Shown piece after piece: positions 32,567 to 40,880 of a stretch of DNA of 44,643 bases (positions are counted from its first letter, which is position 1; each line of letters starts with the position of its first letter). The position numbers and the translations under genes were made by a program. The DNA lies in assembly GCA_023248495.1 (NCBI GenBank), contig JAHFEK010000022.1, forward strand, positions 1 to 44,643, given 5' to 3'. Under the pieces are notes generated by a model. That model was not told the DNA's origin and did not search any database. It saw nothing but the letters and a program-made list of their open reading frames with translations. The stretch comes from Nitrospinales bacterium (GTDB taxonomy: Bacteria; Nitrospinota_A; UBA7883; JACRGQ01).

Positions 32567-33388
32567 ATGTTGATATTGTCGGTGACGTTGGGGGCCGGGC
32601 TGATGCTGGGGCTATTGCTCGCGGCTGGACGGCGGCATGAATCGGTATCGCTATTCCAACCCGCGCGCGAAGATGTGTACGTTCCGCACGAATTCCAGTA
32701 CAAGCCTCAAGAGGTATTCCTCAATACCGGCGGCGGGGCGATTCACGGTTGGTTTTTCGGTGTGGATAAAAGCGCCCCCACGCTTCTCTATATACACGGC
32801 AACGCCGATACCATCGCCCAGCGTTTGCCGGTCATCAAAGGCTATATCAGCCGCGGGCTCAACGTTTTTATCTACGACCCGCATGGTTACGGCAAAAGCG
32901 GCGGCGCGGCGAGCAAATCCAATTTCGTTTCGGACGCGTTCGCAGCCTACCAGCACCTCACCGAGGGAAGGGGGATACGTCCCGGCAGCATCATTCTGCT
33001 GGGGCAATCGCTGGGGGGCGTGCCGGCGTTGCGGATAGCCAACAGCAAACCTGTCGCGGGATTGATCCTTGAAGGCACCTTCACCACCGTTCGCCAGATG
33101 GCGCGGGACAGGTATCCCTGGCTGCCGATATGGCTGCTGGCCTCCGCCGATTTCGATAACGAGCGCGAAATTCGCCGGTTAAAAATCCCGGTGCTGATTA
33201 TCAACGGATCCGAGGATCTGACGATCGCGCCGTATCATTCGCAACGGCTGTTCGATCTGGCGCCGGAACCCCGCGAATACGTCCGGATTGAGGGGGCCGG
33301 GCATACCACCATGTTCGAAATCGCCCCGGATGCCTATTACGGCGCCATCACCAGCTTTGTTCAACGGACCGTGCGGCATACCATCTAA
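32567..33388 (+). CDS. Alpha/beta hydrolase, Bem46/YfhR-like
   Basis: A 273-residue serine hydrolase with an N-terminal hydrophobic anchor (about 2-20) that may be a signal anchor. The oxyanion/strand motif 'TLLYIHGNADTIAQR' and the loop 'VFIYDPHGYGKSGG' lead to the nucleophile elbow G-Q-S-L-G-G ('ILLGQSLGGVPAL'), with catalytic Asp in 'IINGSEDLTIAP' and His in 'GAGHTTMF'. This matches the Bem46/YfhR-type membrane-anchored hydrolases, whose physiological substrates are unknown. It converges on the DUF362 gene; the -10-like box 6 nt upstream of the ATG suggests a leaderless message. Confidence 0.88.
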   Translation: MLILSVTLGAGLMLGLLLAAGRRHESVSLFQPAREDVYVPHEFQYKPQEVFLNTGGGAIHGWFFGVDKSAPTLLYIHGNADTIAQRLPVIKGYISRGLNVFIYDPHGYGKSGGAASKSNFVSDAFAAYQHLTEGRGIRPGSIILLGQSLGGVPALRIANSKPVAGLILEGTFTTVRQMARDRYPWLPIWLLASADFDNEREIRRLKIPVLIINGSEDLTIAPYHSQRLFDLAPEPREYVRIEGAGHTTMFEIAPDAYYGAITSFVQRTVRHTI

Positions 33389-33430
33389 ACTGGGCGGCGG
33401 CATTCCAACCGTTTTCACATCGAAGCGCAA

Positions 33431-34546
33431 TCAGGGGCGGGAAAGCGTTGCATTCATAAGCGCCTGCATCGGTGCGGCGGCTTCTTGGTTCGCCCGCTCG
33501 AAACATAGCCGCGGAACTCCACCCAGAAGATGGAATGCGCGGTTAAGAGTACGATCGTCCCAGATTGTCTTTATCGGCTGATGCTCGAACCGTTCGGCGG
33601 AGAAAGCGGCCAGCGGACGATCAAGCCACCATACCACCACGCGATTGGCGATGCGTGAAATAAGCGGCATTTGATACGGGTCTGATAACCATACACGGCG
33701 GACTGCCGGCGTGTGATTTTGCAAGTTTTCCAAAAGCCACGCGAGCGAGGCCATGTCGTGCGCCACCACCGATGGAGAGGCGATGGCAATGCCCACCTCC
33801 GGCGTGGCGGCATACCCCATATCCGGCCCCAACGTGGACAGCACCTTGTCGGCAAGCGTAAGCGCCAGCCGCTGTTTGTTCCGCAACACCGCTATAAAAT
33901 TTGCTTCGGCGGTTTTCTCCTGCAAGGTGGCGGCATCGCGGTGATATTCCAGGCGCGTATCGGTGCGCATATATCCCACCACCGCTTTTAATCCCAACGT
34001 ACTGCCCGCTATTATGTGCCGTCCGCAGCGGGGCAAAAGGACGATGTGGTCAACTTCGCGCAAAATGGCTGGCACCATGAGCGGGTTTTTCCAGCTTCCT
34101 CCGGCTACAGGGGGCTCGGGATAGAAACCATTCCATCCCGCCTCTTCAAAGAAGTGCGCTTCGGCGCCGGCGTCTTCAACCGCCTGTGCCATTCCGCATT
34201 TTTTCATTAACCGCCGGGAACTGCCATGCACCCGTTCCGGGGTGAACTTTAAATGCTCAATACCGGACATATCGCCCGCAATCACGCGGCCCGCTCCCTT
34301 TTCCTTCAATAGGGAAGCCATGGCGAACACCGCATCCGGCGCGGTGGTGGCGGGGTATGGATGGCCGGAATTCAGGGCGACCTTGATGAAAACGGAATCC
34401 CCCCGGGATAACCAGGAAAAATCGGTGGCGGCAAGCGCGGCTAAACGCACGGCTTCGCGGAGAGATTGGCGGGAGGCGCCGCGTAAAATGCCGGAAACGG
34501 AAACCGTTTCACGCTTGCCAATCGCCGGAATCGCCAACACCGCCAT
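33431..34546 (-). CDS. DUF362-family protein
   Basis: A 371-residue protein with the DUF362 signatures: 'SVFIKVALNSGHPYPATTAPDAVFAMASLLKEKGA', 'VIAGDMSG', 'HIVLLPRCGRHIIAGSTLGLKAVVGYM' and a late 'DMASLAWLLE'. DUF362 proteins are widespread in anaerobes and are sometimes fused to 4Fe-4S ferredoxin domains; this one has no Cys clusters of that kind. The reaction is unknown. It lies between the hydrolase gene and the corrinoid locus but is on its own strand unit, with a GAGGA ribosome-binding site before the ATG. Confidence 0.8.
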   Translation of the reverse strand: MAVLAIPAIGKRETVSVSGILRGASRQSLREAVRLAALAATDFSWLSRGDSVFIKVALNSGHPYPATTAPDAVFAMASLLKEKGAGRVIAGDMSGIEHLKFTPERVHGSSRRLMKKCGMAQAVEDAGAEAHFFEEAGWNGFYPEPPVAGGSWKNPLMVPAILREVDHIVLLPRCGRHIIAGSTLGLKAVVGYMRTDTRLEYHRDAATLQEKTAEANFIAVLRNKQRLALTLADKVLSTLGPDMGYAATPEVGIAIASPSVVAHDMASLAWLLENLQNHTPAVRRVWLSDPYQMPLISRIANRVVVWWLDRPLAAFSAERFEHQPIKTIWDDRTLNRAFHLLGGVPRLCFERANQEAAAPMQALMNATLSRP

Positions 34547-34723
34547 GCTTGTTCCTCATACCGAACCGCCCCGAGGCTATCCCGCCGGATACTGCTGCGC
34601 AGATTCATTATAATCCAGATTACGGTTATTCAGTTTGTAAGCGGCGGTATTCCCTGATCTGTTGCCGTGTGATAAAGTAAATAATTGTTGGCGGCATATT
34701 GTTAAGCTATGGAGGTACCGGCC

Positions 34724-35365
34724 TTGAGAATCGGTGTGGTTGCGTGCGACATAATGAAGATCGAGCTGGACAAGCTCTTAATGGATATCCCCCAGATCTC
34801 CGAGACCATATATCTCGAGGCGGCGCTCCACTGCTACCCGAAAAAGATGAAAGAGACCATCAAGGAAAACATGATGGCTATGAAAGACCGGGTGGATGTG
34901 ATATTCCTCGGCTACGGTTATTGCCACTCGCTGAAAGGCATAGAGGATGAGATCGACATCCCGGTCGTGATGCCGCAAATGGACGACTGCATCCAGATAT
35001 TCATGACGCCGCAAAAATATGGGGCCGAAATACGCAAAGAGGTCGGCACCTGGTTCATGTCCGCCGGTTGGGCCGAAATAGGCGCTGAAATGGTCATCAA
35101 GGAAAACCATCTGGACCGGGTGGTGAAATATGGAAAAGACCCCATGGAAATGGCCAAAAGGCTTTTCACGCACTACCGGCGCGGACTTTACATCGATACC
35201 GGCGCCGGTAATGACGATTACTATATCGGCAAGGCGAACGAGTTTTGCGATACCTTCACCCTGAAGTTGGAAAAAACGACGGGGACTTCCGACGTGCTTG
35301 TGGAGCATTTGGAAATCACGAAAAAGATCGGCGCCAAAGCGGCAGCCGCCCGCACCCCGGTGTAG
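34724..35365 (+). CDS. DUF1638 family protein (corrinoid methyltransferase-associated)
   Basis: A 213-residue cytoplasmic protein of the DUF1638 family: 'VACDIMKIELDKLLMD', 'LHCYPKKMKETI' and 'VIFLGYGYCHSLKGIE'. Members are repeatedly found beside corrinoid-dependent methyltransferases of methanogens and anaerobic bacteria and may act in the same step; no reaction is established. It converges on the HyuA-like gene at the end of the corrinoid locus here. TTG 34724 is chosen because GGAGG (34711-34715) is 8 nt upstream; the ATG at 34709 would overlap that site. Confidence 0.82.
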   Translation: MRIGVVACDIMKIELDKLLMDIPQISETIYLEAALHCYPKKMKETIKENMMAMKDRVDVIFLGYGYCHSLKGIEDEIDIPVVMPQMDDCIQIFMTPQKYGAEIRKEVGTWFMSAGWAEIGAEMVIKENHLDRVVKYGKDPMEMAKRLFTHYRRGLYIDTGAGNDDYYIGKANEFCDTFTLKLEKTTGTSDVLVEHLEITKKIGAKAAAARTPV

Positions 35366-35370
35366 GCACT

Positions 35371-35415
35371 TTTCCGGAAAGAGATACTTCGCCGTTGGCT
35401 CAGGATGACAACCTA
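35371..35415. repeat. Copy 1 of a dispersed repeat ending in CTCAGGATGACA
   Basis: A 45-bp sequence starting TTTCCGGAAAGAGATACTTC and ending GGCTCAGGATGACAACCTA. It matches 39277-39321 in this window at all but a few positions and belongs to a well-known class of intergenic repeats. It lies between the convergent DUF1638 and HyuA-like genes. Confidence 0.8.
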
Positions 35416-35443
35416 ACTGGTTTTATTCGGTAAACAACACGGG

Positions 35444-37396
35444 TTACAGATACGGCTGGCCGATGGCCATTGCGGTGATCTTCAATTCCAGGAAAATAGT
35501 TTTTCCCCAGCCACTGGCCAATGGCGCGGATTTTTCTTCGGTGTGTATGGTGGTTTCCAGATTGTTGCCGCCGGTCTCGGTTGCGCGGCGTTCTGCGGCC
35601 GCGCGGGCAATCTGCTCGGCGTAAATGATCGCGGGTTCAACCTCGTCGAAAATTTTGTGCTCGCCGGCGGCCACAACGGCGAAGCCGACGGGGCGGAGCG
35701 GCCGCACGAAAACCTGCTCCATAGCGGTGACCCGGCCCGTGACGGCTCCCGCGGCGTTGGCCACTTCGGCATGCTCCGGCACGATCAGTTGCGCGCCAAG
35801 GTCGCTTGCCACCTTGGGAAAATATGATTTAACGGGCGCGCCGACCGCCACCAGCGGCCTTTTCAGGCTGAAATGGACCGCAATGCCCCCATCGCCACCC
35901 ATTTTTAGAAGGCGGGCAAGAAAATCGCGGCTTTCGCGTGAGGTAAACGTAACCCCCTCCTCCGCCAGTGATTTCGCGGCGATATTATATTTGAGCTTTT
36001 CGATTATTTCACCGAAGAACAGCGCGATCAGCCCTTCCCGGCTTAGTCCGGTTTTCTTTTCGTAAAATTTCATCGCCACTTCACAGGCGGCGCCATCCCA
36101 CAGGCTTAGCGATCCCATCACATGGAGCAGATCGGTCGGCGTAAAAGAAACCTCGGCCACGAACCCTAGCGTTACGAATCGATCGATGTTCACCGACGGG
36201 CCGCCAACCTTTTCGATTTCGGCGCGATGAAGCGCCTTGCCATCCAGCGCATCCAGCATCAGCCGCTCGTATTTCCCAACCGCGAACGGCGGCATTTTCA
36301 CCAGCGTGAAAAAATCCAGATCGAGATCCTTCAAGGCGGGTCCTTGCGTGGCGGCAAGATTCCGCAAGGTATCCTTCAAGACAGGACACTGTCGCGCGGC
36401 CAACGACAGCGGCACCACCCGCCGCGGGCCGATTATGACTTCTTCCGCCGATTTCACCTGTATCCTGCTGTCCCCGCCAAGACCGGCGGTCCACATGTCT
36501 ATCGATCGCACGCGCGTCCGCCATCCGCCAACCACCGCGCCGTTCTCGCTTGAGGCCGGAATGGCCCCGGTGATGACGCCGATATCGGTGGTGGTGCCGC
36601 CCATGTCCGCAACCACCGCATCGTTCAGGCCGGTGAGCCAGCACGCGCCAATCACGCTGGCGGCGGGGCCGGACAAAACGGTTTCAACCGGCCTGCTCCG
36701 CGCCGCTTTTTCGCTGATGAGCGAGCCGTCGCCCCGTACCACCATCAACGGAGCGCGGATATTTTTCTCCGCCAGAATCTGAATCACCGCATCCAGCAGC
36801 TCGCCGATGACGGGAAGGAGGCTCGCGTTAAGCGCCGCCGTGACGGCCCGCTCCACCATGCCAACGCCGCTGGAAAGCTCGTGCCCGCAGACGGCCGGAT
36901 GGCCGCATTCCGCCGCTATAAGATCCTTTAATTGCAGTTCATGCGCGGCATTATAAATACTGAAGTAGCCCGATACCGCAAACGCATCCACGCCGCCTTT
37001 CATGCGCCGGACCGCCTTGCGGGCGGCATCGATATCGAGCGGCGCGGTTTCAATTCCGCCCAGGTTGTGCGCGCCGCGGATGACGGCAATCTCATTCGCC
37101 GGAATGTTCGCGGGAAGCCGGAAACTGTTTTCATCCGGCACGATGACTATCAGCCCCACCCGCGCCCCTTTCCCTTCCACCACGCTGTTTGTGGCGAGCG
37201 TGGTGGAGAGCGACACCAGCTTCACTTCCTGAAACAGGCTGTTATCCAGCGCGGCAAGGGAATTTTGGATCCCTATCCGCAAGTCCTGCTTGGTGGTCAG
37301 CGCCTTTGCTTTGGAGACGAGGCGCTTCGCGCTGAAATCGACTATGACGCTGTCCGTGAACGTGCCGCCCGTATCAATGCCGATACCGTATTTCAT
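35444..37396 (-). CDS. Hydantoinase/oxoprolinase family protein (HyuA-like, ASKHA fold)
   Basis: A 650-residue protein of the HyuA/OplA-N/acetone-carboxylase-beta family. N-terminal phosphate-binding motif 'GIDTGGTFTDSVIVD' and later 'VVADMGGTTTDIGVITG' are the two ATP-binding loops of the ASKHA fold; 'VLSGPAASVIGA' is also conserved. Classic enzymes need a HyuB partner; none is present. In this corrinoid locus the protein may act as an ATP-driven partner rather than a hydantoinase; that is inference. It starts 13 nt after the activator gene. Confidence 0.82.
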   Translation of the reverse strand: MKYGIGIDTGGTFTDSVIVDFSAKRLVSKAKALTTKQDLRIGIQNSLAALDNSLFQEVKLVSLSTTLATNSVVEGKGARVGLIVIVPDENSFRLPANIPANEIAVIRGAHNLGGIETAPLDIDAARKAVRRMKGGVDAFAVSGYFSIYNAAHELQLKDLIAAECGHPAVCGHELSSGVGMVERAVTAALNASLLPVIGELLDAVIQILAEKNIRAPLMVVRGDGSLISEKAARSRPVETVLSGPAASVIGACWLTGLNDAVVADMGGTTTDIGVITGAIPASSENGAVVGGWRTRVRSIDMWTAGLGGDSRIQVKSAEEVIIGPRRVVPLSLAARQCPVLKDTLRNLAATQGPALKDLDLDFFTLVKMPPFAVGKYERLMLDALDGKALHRAEIEKVGGPSVNIDRFVTLGFVAEVSFTPTDLLHVMGSLSLWDGAACEVAMKFYEKKTGLSREGLIALFFGEIIEKLKYNIAAKSLAEEGVTFTSRESRDFLARLLKMGGDGGIAVHFSLKRPLVAVGAPVKSYFPKVASDLGAQLIVPEHAEVANAAGAVTGRVTAMEQVFVRPLRPVGFAVVAAGEHKIFDEVEPAIIYAEQIARAAAERRATETGGNNLETTIHTEEKSAPLASGWGKTIFLELKITAMAIGQPYL

Positions 37397-37409
37397 GCCG
37401 TACCGCAGG

Positions 37410-39236
37410 TCAAATGCCAGTGAAAGAAAGACAGTCGGTGAACAGCTTGTCGTAATTCGGAAAACACGACAGTTCCGTATACTCTATTTTAGGGGCGATG
37501 AACGCCGCCTCACGCCGTTTCTCCTTCGAGAGAAGACAGAGGATGGCGCCGGATTTGGACGAATTGCCGATAAGAGTCACGCGGTCAAGCAGCTCATGCG
37601 GAAGCACGCCCATGCGGGCGAGGCTTTCCATGCGCACATGGAAGCCAAACGCGCCGGCGATGTACACCCGGTCGATGTCCTGCATGCCGATACCAAGATT
37701 GCTTAACAATGCCAGGATGCCCGACAGGATGGCGCCCTTGGCAAGCTGCACCTGCCGGATGTCCTTCTGGGTTATGGAGATGGATCCGCCGTCTTTACCG
37801 GCGCTGAGGATAAAACTTGCCGGGCCATCGCCGTTTTGCAAGCGGTGCGCCCACGCCCGGGCATCGCCTGGCTGCAATCTCACGAACCGCCCGGATGGCG
37901 CAACCACCCCGGCTTTTATAAGTTCCCCCACGGCATCAATGACGCCGCTGCCACACAGTCCCACCGCGGCCTTGCCGCCGATGGTGCGGACCTCCACATC
38001 GCCGTTAATGAAAACTTTTTCAATCGCGCCGTCGGCCGCGCGCATGCCGCTGCTTATATTCATCCCCTCCAATGCCGGCCCGGCGGCGCAAGAGCAGGCG
38101 CAAATTTTTTCCTTCGAACTGAAAGCTATTTCACCATTAGTTCCGATATCAATGAAAAGCGCCCGCTCGTCTTTATCCGCCAGTTCCGCGCTAAGAATAC
38201 CAGCCACGATGTCCGCGCCGATATACGCGGAAACAGACGGCAAACAGTAAACCCCGCCAAACGGCGATATGTCGAGACCGATGTCCCGCGCCGGGACGTT
38301 AACCCCCCGCGTGAACGCGGGAACATACGGCGATTTTCCAATGCCAGATGGATCGACCCCAAGGAGGAAATGCATCATGGTGGAATTGGCCGCCACCGTT
38401 ATTTCATAGATATTGCCGCGCGGCACTTCCGCCATTGCGCAAGCCTCGCCGATAAGAGTATCGATGCATTCGCGCACCATACGGCTTAATTCATCAAGGC
38501 CACCCGGTTGTTCCCGTACGTGCTGAATGCGGGTTAACACATCGAGGCCGTGGCTCTTTTGCGGATTAATCATGGTGCAAGCGGCCAGTTCTTCACCCGT
38601 GACAAGATTGACCAAGGAGACCACCACTGTGGTAGTGCCGATATCCACCGCCGCGCCGTAACAAAGCGAGGTGGTATCGCCGGATTCAATGCCGATAAGC
38701 TCTCCGTCCGCCAAGATCAGGGTTGCCTTGAAACCTCCGCTCCGCAAGACGCGTGGTAATTGTTGCAGCAGGGAGAGCGGCAGCTTTTCCCCGAACTTCA
38801 GGCCAAGCTCCCGTTCAATTCTTGCGACATCGTCCAAGCTGTCTTCCAGCTTCGGTTTTTCCAATGCAACATACTCTTTGCGGATATTCGGGTTGAGGTT
38901 GAATGCCGGCATCAGCCCTTCGGAAAGGATGCGATGCTTTTTCCCCGCACCCCGCAGAACCCGGTATTCAGCCGCACCGCTGATTTTCGAGCGGCACGCC
39001 AGCCTCATTCCCTGGGCAAGATTTTCGGCGCTGATATGCTTGATTTCGTCATGGTGCGGCTCTTCAGCAACGCCATCGACATGCTGAACAACGCATTTGC
39101 CACAGGTTCCCTTGCCGCTGCACGATGACTCGATATCGATAAAGGCCTCCCGCGCCACCTGCATAAGGCAGGAGCCTATCATGGCTTCCACCGTTTTGTT
39201 TTGCGGCAAAAACCGTACTTCAACTTTTTCCATCAT
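37410..39236 (-). CDS. Corrinoid reductive activator (RACE/RamA-like; [2Fe-2S] plus ASKHA ATPase, DUF4445)
   Basis: A 608-residue protein. The N-terminus is a plant-type [2Fe-2S] ferredoxin with Cys39, Cys45, Cys48 and Cys81 ('SSCSGKGTCGKCVV' and 'LACRSK'). The C-terminal ASKHA domain (from about 190) has 'AVDIGTTTVVVSLVNL', 'FIDIGTNGEIAFSSKEK' and 'VYIAGAFGFHV'. RACE proteins use ATP to drive one-electron reduction of inactive Co(II) corrinoid to the active Co(I) state. Its place between the methyltransferase genes and the HyuA-like gene fits exactly. This is distinct from the RamA type, which has two 4Fe-4S clusters at the C-terminus. Confidence 0.9.
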   Translation of the reverse strand: MMEKVEVRFLPQNKTVEAMIGSCLMQVAREAFIDIESSCSGKGTCGKCVVQHVDGVAEEPHHDEIKHISAENLAQGMRLACRSKISGAAEYRVLRGAGKKHRILSEGLMPAFNLNPNIRKEYVALEKPKLEDSLDDVARIERELGLKFGEKLPLSLLQQLPRVLRSGGFKATLILADGELIGIESGDTTSLCYGAAVDIGTTTVVVSLVNLVTGEELAACTMINPQKSHGLDVLTRIQHVREQPGGLDELSRMVRECIDTLIGEACAMAEVPRGNIYEITVAANSTMMHFLLGVDPSGIGKSPYVPAFTRGVNVPARDIGLDISPFGGVYCLPSVSAYIGADIVAGILSAELADKDERALFIDIGTNGEIAFSSKEKICACSCAAGPALEGMNISSGMRAADGAIEKVFINGDVEVRTIGGKAAVGLCGSGVIDAVGELIKAGVVAPSGRFVRLQPGDARAWAHRLQNGDGPASFILSAGKDGGSISITQKDIRQVQLAKGAILSGILALLSNLGIGMQDIDRVYIAGAFGFHVRMESLARMGVLPHELLDRVTLIGNSSKSGAILCLLSKEKRREAAFIAPKIEYTELSCFPNYDKLFTDCLSFTGI

Positions 39237-39247
39237 CCGTCCTTATT

Positions 39248-39321
39248 TTGTCATGCTAAGCGCGGCGAAGAATCCCTTTCCGGAAAGAGATACTTTGCCG
39301 GCGGCTCAGGATGACTACCTA
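39248..39321. repeat. Copy 2 of the dispersed repeat, with both arms
   Basis: TGTCATGCTAAGCGCGGCGA (39248-39268 region) and GGCGGCTCAGGATGAC (39300-39315) form imperfect inverted arms around AATCCCTTTCCGGAAAGAGA. The right arm matches copy 1 at 35371-35415 closely. It fills the gap between the PCYCGC-type gene and the activator gene inside the corrinoid locus. Confidence 0.78.
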
Positions 39322-39768
39322 CTTCTTTTCTTTTTCTTTCGCTTTATAGAAGGCGTCCACCGCCGCGCGTATCTCCGAAATGCTCTTTCCATGCTTGGTC
39401 AAGTCGGACGCCACTTCAGCTTCGTGCATACAAATGCCGCATTTGGCGGCATGGTCGGTGGTGTAGCAGGTCAGCAGGGTTTTGTGCTGAAGCGTGGGGC
39501 TTTCCTTGCATTTGCAATAACAATAGAGCGCATCGAGCGTTTGCGGCATCTCTTCGGCGATCTGATAGGCATTCGCGGCCCTGAAAAAATCCTTTGATTG
39601 AAGCACTTGCCCGGTTTCCGTCATACTGCCGGCCGGGGCCGCCGCGGCAGCCTTTGAAGTTGCGGCTCCGTGCTGATGTTCGTGTTGATGTGCTTCCTCC
39701 GCGCGAACGGAGGCACTTGCGCCGAAAATTATGGCGAGGGCCACAATGGATATTTTCATGATTTTCAT
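39319..39768 (-). CDS. Exported Cys-rich protein of PCYCGC type
   Basis: A 149-residue protein with a signal peptide (about 1-23, ending 'ASVRAEE') and a His/Ala-rich linker. The C-terminal half carries C83-Y-C85-K-C87 ('LYCYCKCKESPTLQHKTLLTC', 81-101), then C101 and 'HAAKCGICMHEA' (C110, C113). This closely follows the PCYCGC family order. The six cysteines and histidines suggest metal or haem binding outside the cytoplasm; the actual ligand is unknown. An excellent GAGGAGG site precedes ATG 39768. Its position between methyltransferase and activator genes is puzzling, since those act in the cytoplasm. Confidence 0.8.
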   Translation of the reverse strand: MKIMKISIVALAIIFGASASVRAEEAHQHEHQHGAATSKAAAAAPAGSMTETGQVLQSKDFFRAANAYQIAEEMPQTLDALYCYCKCKESPTLQHKTLLTCYTTDHAAKCGICMHEAEVASDLTKHGKSISEIRAAVDAFYKAKEKEKK

Positions 39769-39789
39769 GGGTACGACCTCCTCAACAAT

Positions 39790-40821
39790 CTACACTTTTA
39801 CGGTTGAACGGCGTTCAAGCGTCGCCTTGGAAAGACTTTTTATGTTAGTGACCGCGGTCTTGGGGCTGATGCCGCAGGCTGGTGCCAGGATGCCCACTCC
39901 GGCCCGCAGGCACCGCTCGCCATGTTTCGCGATATCATCCGGCGCGCCTTTTTCCAGCAAATAGGTGCTTACATTTCCCATCGATACCTTGTTGGGGGCG
40001 AATTCCCTGAGCGTCTTTATGCTGACCATGGCATCCACGCTTACAGCTTCGGCGTCGATTTCGGACAATAAACCGCCGAGAGGCCGCACATCGCCGCAAA
40101 TATGGACAATGGAAGGGATGCCAAATTTTTCGCGGAAGTGAGCCGTCAATACATTGAGATACGGGATGGCAAATTCGGCAAAGGTGTTTTTTCCAAGTAT
40201 CTCGCCCGTCGCCGAAGGATCGGCGATGCAAATCACGTCGGCACCCGCTTCCGCCATCGCATCGCCAAACCGCACAAGGTTTTCGTTGACAGTTCCCATC
40301 AACTTGTGGACGTTCTGTTTGTCCGTTATTAGGCCCTTGTAAAAAATAATAGGATCGATAAGGGAAGATGCCAAACTGACCGGCCCGGAGAGATTGGCGA
40401 TAACCGGGGTTTCGGGGGCCGCTTTTTTCAATATCCGTATGGCATCAACACAAACTTTTACGCGGCCTTTTTCCGGATTGATCGGCCGCAGCCGGCCGAC
40501 CTCATCCAAACGCTTGATGGCATACTCCGTTACCCGCGGCTCGGTTCCCCGCGTGCCGAGATACACCTCCGCTCCCATCGCCTCGGCTTCCACAGTCATG
40601 CAAAAAGGAATCCCGGCGTTTTCCACCCCGGCCAACCGGTTCGCGGCCAGCGTCAGGCGGACCATCTTTTCGGAATCCGAGTGGGCCTCGGGCCAGCAGC
40701 TATCAGCGGCATCCATAAGCTCGGTTACCGCCATATTCATCATGCCGCCAGGGCAGATGAAGGGAGCCCGGTCGACAGGCTTTCCCCGCAGGGCGCTTAG
40801 AATCCTTGTTCTCTCATTCAT
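39790..40821 (-). CDS. UroD/MtaA-type corrinoid methyltransferase (first copy)
   Basis: A 343-residue TIM-barrel protein of the uroporphyrinogen decarboxylase-like methyltransferase family (MtaA, MtbA, CmuA). Zinc-ligand candidates are His and Cys in 'PSIVHICGDVRPL' and Cys in 'LAPACGISPKTAV'. Other family features are 'RAPFICPGG', 'NLSGPVSLASSLIDP' and 'DADVICIADP'-like region ('AGADVICIADPSATGE'). Such enzymes transfer a methyl group between a corrinoid protein and a thiol or other acceptor. ATG 40821 is used; a TATAAC box lies 6 nt upstream within the terminator T-tract. It shares only the general fold with the second copy, so the two probably act on different partners. Confidence 0.87.
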   Translation of the reverse strand: MNERTRILSALRGKPVDRAPFICPGGMMNMAVTELMDAADSCWPEAHSDSEKMVRLTLAANRLAGVENAGIPFCMTVEAEAMGAEVYLGTRGTEPRVTEYAIKRLDEVGRLRPINPEKGRVKVCVDAIRILKKAAPETPVIANLSGPVSLASSLIDPIIFYKGLITDKQNVHKLMGTVNENLVRFGDAMAEAGADVICIADPSATGEILGKNTFAEFAIPYLNVLTAHFREKFGIPSIVHICGDVRPLGGLLSEIDAEAVSVDAMVSIKTLREFAPNKVSMGNVSTYLLEKGAPDDIAKHGERCLRAGVGILAPACGISPKTAVTNIKSLSKATLERRSTVKV

Positions 40822-40827
40822 GATGCA

Positions 40828-40833
40828 GTTATA
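40828..40833 (-). promoter_or_regulatory. -10-like box overlapping the terminator T-tract
   Basis: On the minus strand the terminator's TTTT runs directly into TATAAC (TTTTATAAC). Six bases separate the box from the ATG at 40821 and no ribosome-binding site is present. It could start a separate leaderless transcript for the first-copy methyltransferase. Confidence 0.45.
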
Positions 40834-40873
40834 AAAGGCCGGCAACAAAGAGGGAGGGGGAGCGTTGCCGGCC
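40834..40873 (-). terminator. Strong intrinsic terminator between the two methyltransferase genes
   Basis: On the minus strand GGCCGGCAAC (40873-40864) pairs perfectly with GTTGCCGGCC (40846-40837) around a 17-nt pyrimidine-rich loop, followed by TTTT. It lies 8 nt after the stop of the second-copy gene. It should end or attenuate the corrinoid-methyltransferase message before the first-copy gene. Confidence 0.85.
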
Positions 40874-40880
40874 AGGTTTC

